Assembly (NCBI RefSeq): GCF_947507565.1
Contig: NC_089186.1
Location: forward strand, 1,922,001 to 1,986,000
Direction: 5' to 3'
Length of the DNA stretch: 64,000 nt
From: Oscarella lobularis
Lineage: Eukaryota > Porifera > Homoscleromorpha > Homosclerophorida > Oscarellidae
The position numbers and the translations under genes are program-made. The notes below the pieces were generated by a model that saw only the letters and a list, made by a program, of their open reading frames with translations, ran no database searches and was not told the DNA's origin. Below are positions 56,345 through 64,000 of this stretch, one piece after another; positions within the stretch are counted from its first letter, which is position 1, and the number at the start of each line of letters is the position of its first letter.

Positions 56345-56623
56345 TTGTAACTATTTTTTTGGTAAAATTTATTGTTGATTCTATATGACTCGAATGGACC
56401 TTACTTGTAAGTTATTGCACTTGATAATTTATTGGGTTTTCGCAAGTTATTCAATGGTCTGGTTATCATATCATTAGAAATGCCTCATATTGATAAGAGC
56501 GTGCACTGCCGTCAAGTGGGAAGATGTTGGTAATTTTCTCTTTATTAATTTTACTTTTTTGTCTACTGTATATTGGATTTGAAAGAGATAAATAGGGGAT
56601 CTCCGTTTTGACTATGTCTACTG

Positions 56624-59600
56624 ATGCGCATGCGCATATTTGCCGTGAATATGCATCGCGTAAGTGAAGCTGGGTGGAGTACGAAACGACGCGGAGTGCG
56701 CTCGAGCAGCGAGATTAATGTTTTCTAACTTTTCGCGCTAAAAGCCAATTCATAGAATCGCCGAAAGCGGCTGCTTGTTATTGGAATTTGTCTCTCTTTG
56801 GTAGACTGATGAGAGGCAGAAACGGAGCTGGACACTGCCGTGCAGTTGTTCTGTGATCGAGCGATTGACCGAGATACTCGAGAGTCGAAATGAAGACGAA
56901 TTGCGCCTTTTTCTTTCTAGAGAAAAAGGATTTCGATCTGAGCAGTTTCAGGTATGGAATGGTTGCGTTTTTCATCGCTGCACACCATTGTATTCTCTTT
57001 TTCGTTAGTACGATGGAAACTTGTCATTAATTCACTATGTGGCGGGAAGAGAGTTTGAGACGGCGGAGGAAGCCGATGATTGGCTCGGCTATGCGCTTGA
57101 GCAAGAGAATCAACACATTGACAAGCCAGACATGGTATCAATACGTTTTGGATTGGTAAATTAATTGATGCGTGGATGCAGTTAAGACTCTGCCCACTTC
57201 ACTGTGCGTGCAAGTGGGGAAATATTTTTGGCGTTGAATGGCTCGTCAGTCACCGTGCAAATATCAACTTGCCCGTATCACTTGGAATTGATTTCATATG
57301 GTTTCACTTGTCACTCTTTTTTAGTTTCATCGTACGCCATATTCTTATGCCTGTGCAAGTTCCGTTGACCCAATGAAGAAAATGCTCTGTCTCGAAGAAC
57401 ATGGCTACATTTTGTCACAAGATGATATTGTAACAGAATTGATATCAATACTTTTGCAACAATAACTTTTGATTGATAGGTTTGGGCAGCAGAAAATCAA
57501 TTTTCATCATCTGAAAAAGCGGACGAGATTTTTCATTATCTTGTCAATGAAAAAGGATTGAGCGTCAATGCTACATATAGGCCCATGAATCTGTTCAGCT
57601 CTTTTTTTGAAAGAATGGAATTTGAAAGAATGAAATTTGAAATGGTGATACAGTACATGATGAGCTTTTGTTTGCTACATGTGCAATATTTGTAATAGGA
57701 TGGGCGGACTCCTCTGCATCTTGCCTGCTTGAATGGAAGCATTTTTGGAGTGAAATGGCTTTTGGAGCACAACGCTGCTATCAATAGTGTCGACATAGTT
57801 AGAAGATTTCACTTGTGATATCTGATTCTTATTTCATCTTCAGAGGGGCAGAACGCCTTTTATGTTGGCGTGTAAAAGTTCCATCAATCGTTCAGCGAAA
57901 GTTCGCTACTTGGGTGAAAAAGGAGCTGACTGTCAAGCAAAAGATCACGTGAGATGTTGTTTATTTGCTACAAATTCAATCAACAAATCGCCGTCTTTTT
58001 TATTCAGGGAGGGCAGACGGCTTTGTTTTATGCTGTCAATGATTGCTCAAAGTGTGAAGATGATGAAGTGAAAGATATTATTCTTCATTATCTTGTTATT
58101 GAGAAAGGCATTGATATCAATTCTGTTAATAAGGTTGCATTTACGATATTTCGCATTTTCGTTTGGCTATTCTATTTTAGTTTGGAAGGACACCCTTATT
58201 GTACGCATTGGGTCAGCATTATCCTCCCTTTGTCGTCATTATTCAGGAACTAATTGAATTAGGAGCTGATGTTTCTACTAGAGATTTGGTTAGTCAGAAT
58301 TCTCATTCCTCACTCGTTCTCTATTCACATCTTTGTAGAGCAAACAAAATGCCTTGCATTTGGCTGCACGGAACTATTCAAAAGACAAGAAGGCAGTTAT
58401 TGATCTATTGATTGAGAAGGGTGTTGACGTCGTGTGTCAAGACGGGGTGATGTCCTTTCATTCTAAATTGAAAAGTGTTTATAAACGTGAACTTCAGTTC
58501 GGAAAAACGCCTCATCAGGTGGCCGAAGATGGTGAAATCAGAGCCCTCCTTCGACAGCATTATGTACGTTGTCCTCATTTTGATTCAGTCCTCATTTTTA
58601 ATTAGTGTAATAGGACGCCCAATTATGCGTTCTTCACCGAGAAATGGCTCGTCCGGATTCAATTAAATTGTGCGTAATTGGAGATGAAATGGCAGGAAAA
58701 ACGACGTTGGTCAATTCTCTTCTTCAACTCGGTCGTCTCCCACCCAACGAGGAGGATCGCACACCCGGTATTGAAATTCACAACCGCATAATTCCGGGAG
58801 TTGGCCAAGGATCGACGTGGGACTTTGGTGCCCAACCAACCTTCCACGGCGCTCACGGTCTCTTCTTTCAGCAATCAAATACGATATTTGTTCTCGTTCT
58901 TTGCTTTCGAAATGGACAAAAAAGGACGTCAGAAATCGTTCTCCTGGAAATTGGGCGCTATTGGTGTGCGTTCGTTAAGGCGGCGCTTCGCAAGCTTTTC
59001 ACTCATCGGTTGCGACTTCGCCTTTTTGTTGTCTTCAATTTGATTGATTTCGAAGAGCAGCCGGGAGTTGAAGTGAGCTTCCAGCTGGAAGAAGTGGCCA
59101 GAATTCTTCAGAAAGACTTTGAAGACACGTTTGAGATTTCACACGTGATTGAAATGGATTGCAGTAAGAGCAATTCAGTTCGAATGAAAGACTGCTGCAG
59201 AAAATTGAGAACAATTCGTGAAAAAATGCTTCAGGTAATAAAAAATTTCTGTCTCTAATTTCACATCCTTTTTTACTCAGGGAGCTAAGAACGTGCCCAA
59301 ACTGTGCCACACTATTGAGCAGAACCTCTGTCTTCCCGATAGTACACGAAAGTTCTCATTAGGGTATTTTCTGACGCCACAAGAATTCGAAAAGTGGGTT
59401 GCTGACGTTGGCATCACTTTGAATGACGACGACAAAAAAGTCTCCTTTGAATATCTTAACTCGTTCGGAATCGTAAGTAATAAAAATATCTAAACTATGG
59501 TATATGCATGTATATATTCACATAGATTGTCAATCTGGGTTCTCGAATTTGTCCTCGACCGCTCTGGTTGTGTCATAACGTCATTGGTCCACTACTGGCT

Positions 59601-60937
59601 CCGCCCAACTTTCTGTTCGGCATGCCGTCTGAAAAATCAGGCGAAGTGTCGTTGAAGGACATTGAATTGGCTTTGAAGAACTTTGAAGCCGACCTCAAGA
59701 AGAGGGGGACTCCGTCTTTATATCGGGTGACAGCTGACGAAGCGATTAAAGTTCTTCTTTATCTAGATTTGTGCATTCGGGTCGAAACGTCACCCGAGAG
59801 GTATCAGATTCCGGCTCTTCTTCAGCATTCAATTCGTAACGACGCCTGGGTTGAAGATCCAAAGTTTGACGTGTATCGTGGCCAGCGATACGAATGCTCT
59901 CATTGCGTCGATATCATCTCGCCGTCGTCATTCGTCGTCTTTCAATCTCGTTGCTCTCGCATGGACAAGCCGATGAGTCGCGAGGCGTGGAAAGACGGCG
60001 TCAAATTAGTGAGAATCATTGACGACAAAGTGGTCGAGAGTCGCATCGAATTAGGAATAAAGAAGGGACACTGTTGCATTGATATCGTCCTTCGTTGGTC
60101 AAGCAAAGCAGCGTGCCATGAAGTGGCGAAGGAGTTTCTCGCTGAAATTAAAGACATAATAATGCGAGTGTGCGACGAGAGGAGCCCGGGAGTTATTCTG
60201 AACTGGTTCTATTTGGACAGCAATCACTTGCAGCGGCTCGACGAAGATCCGGCAATCTACTCTATGGCTGATGTAGAGATGAAGGTAAAGGAGAAGGCTT
60301 TCGATCACGTCGTGTTTTCTGCTCGACCAGAGAAACGTTTCTATTCTCCGGTCAGAGATTTGGTGGTTATAACGGAAGAGACTCAAATGGAGGTACTTAG
60401 AAAACGCGCTATTGATTCTACATGAAATTGTTGATTTTAGCTCGCCGTCTCTCATAGCGAGAAAGCGTCGTCTTCTCTTACGAACGAGACTCCTTTAGAG
60501 GTATTGGGGCTAATAGCATTCTTGTAGATTAGCCATTGAGTGTGCGTTATTTATTTTCAGAAGGCTGCCGCAGACGTTAGACCGTCCGCTAAAAGTAAAT
60601 AATTTAAATACCTATTGGGCGGTTTTCATTTTGAATTCTCTAATCAGGTGTTTTTCCGGCCGATGAAGATTTGGTGTCTGTTAAATTGATGAGGACGTGC
60701 GCAGCCTTCAAAGGATCAAAGTGGGAAGACATCGGTATTTATCTCATTAGCTTAGAAGATCTGGATGACATTCGCAAATCCTATGGCGGGAATGGCGTGC
60801 ATATGTTCAAAGTCTTGGAATCATGGAACACAGCAGAATCACCAAATGTTGGCGAGCTTCTGAAGTGGTTTGAGGAGGTTGGTGTGAATCGAAATCATAT
60901 CAAAAGGAAATACGAAGAGCTGTACGCAAGTAAGTAG
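56624..60937 (+). CDS. Ankyrin-Roc-COR-Death domain (ROCO) protein
   Basis: A short first exon (MRMRIFAVNMHR) with a GTAAGT donor joins in frame to RLTEILESRNEDELRLFLSR. Ankyrin repeats, often one per exon, follow: LCPLHCACKWGNIFGVEWLV, RTPLHLACLNGSIFGVKWLL, GRTPFMLACKSS, GQTALFYAVND, GRTPLLYALGQ, ALHLAARNYSKDKKAVIDLL, KTPHQVAEDGE. The Roc GTPase has the P-loop GDEMAGKTTLVNSLL and WDFGAQP in place of the WDF-GGQ switch; the NKxD-type base motif is not evident. The COR region (exon 59568-60425) leads to a C-terminal Death domain (FKGSKWEDIGIYLISLEDLD, LLKWFEEVGVNRNHIKRKYE). The order is that of DAPK1 without its kinase. Length is about 1,000 residues. Some repeats look degenerate. A role in cell-death or stress signalling is inferred. 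Confidence 0.82.
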
Positions 60938-61134
60938 CGTTTTAGGTTTGACGAACTACAGTAGACCACTCGTATTTTTAACCTGGTATTTTATGCATGT
61001 ACTGTATTTGATTTTTAGCGATTTTTCAATTAGGATTTGTATGCGTAGGTGAAGTCACAACCGCTACTGAGCGTGCGCACACAAGCTCCGGTGCAAAGTC
61101 GCTGCGTCTCTGGCTACCTGCACTAGCTCTACGA

Positions 61135-63531
61135 ATGTCTACGGAAGAAACCAAAGAAAGTATTTCTGGGGTAAGCTGTCGCCTCGCTAACGGATCCCAA
61201 TACATTCCTCTTTCTTTGATCGCGTTTGCAATTCTCGCGTACCCTACCCAGCTGGGCCAGCTGCAGGCTGAGCTGTTAGACCGATTTAAACGTGGAAGAG
61301 GGGGAAGAGGGGAGAAGAGAAGGAGAAGAGGAGCCCTTTGCAATTCTAGCGCACGTTAGAAACTGTTGACAGCTTGTTCCCTTATGAAGCTCGCTCGCAG
61401 CCTTCTCCCTTTGTTTCGCACTAAACCGACTTCTTTTCTACGAGTCAGCACGCTACAGAAACTTATTTCACTCTCTATTCTCCTTGTTAGCCCGTTTATG
61501 CGTCCGTTTCGCAATGGACCGGCCAGGAGCCGCTCGAAAAAGACGATCCGGAGATATTCGACCTTATTCGAAAAGAGAAAAAACGCCAAGTCGCCGGACT
61601 CGAACTGATAGCGTCAGAAGTAAGAAAAAATAACTCAAAACGACGCAAAGAAACGAGATAGGAACATCGGAATAGAACTTCGCAAGTCGCGCCGCCTTGG
61701 AACCAATGGCAACGTGCCTCAACAACAAATACTCGGAAGGATATCCAGGCCAGAGGTACGAAAGACTCCATGGAGAATGGAATTAATTTAATTAATATTT
61801 ATTAGATACTACGCTGGAAATTGGTACATTGACGAAATTGAAACACTGTGCCAGAAACGCGCGCTAGCAGCATTTCGCCTCGACGCAAGCAAATGGGGCG
61901 TAAACGTGCAGACATACTCAGGTAAAAAATAAATTAATTAATTAAGGAGGTGTGCCCCTCATATAATATTTATCTCTAAAGGCTGTCCTGCCAATTTTGC
62001 TGTCTATACGGGAATCCTCAAGCCTCACGACCGCATCATGGGTCTCGACTTGCCACACGGAGGCCAGTACGTCACTCCTAGATATATATATATTATGTGA
62101 TCTATATTTTTTGCCTAGTTTGAGTCACGGATACATGACGGAAACGAAACGAGTGTCGGCGACGTCTGTTTACTTTGAATCGATGCCGTATCGACTCAAT
62201 GTAGCTGGGTTTAATTAATAAATTGGGTGGATTATTTTGATTTGATTTTGAGGTGGAAACGGGGCTCATTGATTATGAGACATTGCGTCAGAATTCAAAG
62301 CTATTCAAACCGAAGATCATTGTAGCGGGAACGAGCGCCTATTCCCGTCTCATTGACTACAAGCAAATGAGAGAGGTGAAGCCAAGGGGGTCCCTCCCTA
62401 AAGGGGGAGACCCTAATATCAATAATTTAGATCTGCGATGACGTCAATGCTTATCTGATGTGCGATATCGCTCACATCAGCGGTCTCATGGCGGGAAACG
62501 TGATTCCAAGCGCTTTCGATTACGCAGACATCGTAACCACGACAACGCACAAAACGCTCAGAGGCCCAAGGTCTCAAAAAAAAACAATTACATATAAATA
62601 TATATTTCATATTTTTTCTCTAGAGCTGGCTTGATCTTCTACAGGGTCGGAGTCAAAGGAAAAGACAAGAAAGGAGCTGGTTAGTATCAAAAGTCCATCA
62701 TATAGCGTGACCCCATAAAGATTATCCTACAAAGATATCATGTACAATCTTGAGAGGCCAATCAATTCCGCTGTGTTTCCGGGTCTTCAAGGGGGCCCTC
62801 ACAATCACTGCATCGCCGGCGTCGCCGTCGCTCTCAGACAAGTACGTCGCCGTAATAAATACTATTGATTTATTGATTTTTCTTAGGCGGCCTCACCAAT
62901 GTTTCACGAGTATCAGAAGCAAATTTTGACGAATGCCAAAGCACTGGGAAAGTGTCTCATCGATTTGGGATACACCATCGTTTCCGGGGGAACGGACACG
63001 CATCTCGTTCTCGTGGACCTCAAACCCATAGTAAATAATTTAATCAAATAATATTATTTATTGATTTTTTGTCTAGGGTTTTGATGGGTCACGTGGGGAA
63101 TTTGTTTTAGAGCAGTGCGCTATTACTGTCAATAAGAATACGACTCCCGGTGATAAGAGTGCCTTCAATCCGAGTGGACTGAGACTCGGTGAGTGTCACG
63201 TGTATCGTCAATAAATAATATCTATTTATTTTATCTGTTGTAGGCGTGCCCGCTCTCACGTCGCGAAATTTCAAGGAACCGGATATGGAAAAGGTTGTCG
63301 AATTCATTCACAGGGCCATTCAACTTGGAAAGGACGTCCAGAAAAAAACGAGTCAGCATAATTAATAATTAATAATTATATGTCTATTTTATTGATTCTT
63401 TAGAAACGTTGAAGGACTACAAGGAGTTCTTGATGGAGGACGAAGAAACGAAGAAGCGTTTGGAGAGTCTGAAAAAGGACGTGGAAGAATTCAGCTGTCA
63501 GTTTCCTATGCCAGGTTTTGATGAGCGCTAG
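61135..63531 (+). CDS. SHMT: Serine hydroxymethyltransferase
   Basis: About ten exons. [12 protein letters not shown] joins across a 320-nt intron to [20 protein letters not shown], then [77 protein letters not shown] and the PLP-lysine motif [60 protein letters not shown] and a helical end FPMPGFDER follow. The enzyme interconverts serine and glycine and charges tetrahydrofolate with one-carbon units. The short N-terminus has no clear mitochondrial presequence, so this is probably a cytosolic form, though an alternative upstream start was not excluded. The first intron is the longest of the gene. Confidence 0.95.
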
Positions 63532-64000
63532 GGCCTATAGTATAGGGTCATGGAAATTGTGCACGACGCCTGTTAGTCTGTTGAATTTTTTCTTATGTGT
63601 ACTGTATTGTATGCATAATCCTCCTTTGAGAATCATGGGATCCGTTGTACGTGACGCGCGCGCTAGCGTAGAATTCTTTCATAACTTTTTCGGGCGAGAG
63701 CATCGTGATATCTAATTGGGTCTGAATGCGACGTTTTTTTCCCCTTCTCCGCCACGACAAGATTTTTAATGGTACAGTAGAGAGGGTGATCGTCGGTCTC
63801 CGGGGGGTCCGAACATATGCATGTAGTAGGAAGGGTAGGAAGTTATTCATGGAACCGGATGCGCAGGAATATACAATATCAGGATAACGCGCGTGCCGCG
63901 ATTCGCAGTCTTGTCGCCCGAAACTCTAACCCCTTAACAACGAAGATCTTTGATAAATGTTCGCTCAACGGACAGAAGCCGAGCCCTTCTTGGGGGTAAA
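63532..64000. other. 3' flank after SHMT, nothing recognised
   Basis: This 469-bp stretch to the window edge contains short open frames on both strands without motifs. It could include the start of a gene beyond the window, but nothing here supports that. Confidence 0.4.

Noticed and set aside
60910-61180. Fusion of the ROCO gene to SHMT through the GTAAGT at 60929
   Set aside because: A donor-like site just before the stop could join in frame to 61034, but the Death domain is already complete and SHMT has its own ATG with a normal start.
61171-61491. Extra coding exon inside SHMT intron 1
   Set aside because: The frame stays open for a while and is Leu-rich, but a GTAAGC donor and a TTGTTAG acceptor join SHMT exons exactly; no family match for the extra segment.

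Overview
The window is nuclear DNA from a compact animal genome. About 24 protein-coding genes fill 64 kb. Most introns are 45-90 nt, usually GT-AG with a few GC-AG, and many stop codons or start codons of neighbouring genes lie only 27-150 bp apart. The gene content is animal-specific: a TGF-beta family type II receptor, DLGAP, SPOP, HEXIM, KANSL1, INO80D, SPAG16 and CFAP410. Two genes carry death-fold domains in combinations unlike those of vertebrates. Short introns, high gene density and Arg/Ser-codon-rich coding (CGA, TCG) suggest a sponge, perhaps a homoscleromorph such as Oscarella. This assignment is inference. No tRNA, rRNA, prokaryotic or viral gene was recognised.

Layout. From 1 to 45.2 kb the genes mostly alternate in strand as head-to-head and tail-to-tail pairs: WDR37 > < DCLRE1B (Apollo), AGPS > (with a single-exon XKR gene inside one intron), SPOP >, SGSH >, < an unidentified gene, a decayed partial copy of that gene invaded by a 3.1-kb minisatellite, < a C2-myotubularin-FYVE gene, SMPD2 >, < brambleberry/KAR5, SPAG16 >, < NUDT21, CLASP >, < MTFMT, MDH1B >, < LNPK, CFAP410 >, KANSL1 >, < INO80D. 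From 46.0 kb to 63.5 kb eight genes lie head-to-tail on the + strand: HEXIM, a kinase-CARD-Death protein, a TGF-beta type II receptor, a small unidentified gene, a PX-BAR sorting nexin, a short DLGAP, an ankyrin-Roc-COR-Death protein and SHMT.

Functional themes. Ciliary or gamete functions recur (SPAG16, MDH1B, CFAP410, brambleberry) and often share a very short promoter interval with an opposite gene. Chromatin and transcription genes cluster at 39-47 kb (KANSL1, INO80D, HEXIM). Phosphoinositide and sphingolipid enzymes sit head-to-head (myotubularin and SMPD2).

The most notable observations are: a receptor-interacting-type kinase with both a CARD and a Death domain; an AGPS that ends in the peroxisomal signal SKL and lacks a recognisable N-terminal PTS2; a myotubularin with a calcium-type C2 domain in front; tandem SUMO-interaction-like motifs at the end of Apollo; and a minisatellite grown inside intron 1 of a duplicated gene fragment. 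Exon joins were worked out by eye from reading frame and splice sites, so exact boundaries are provisional.
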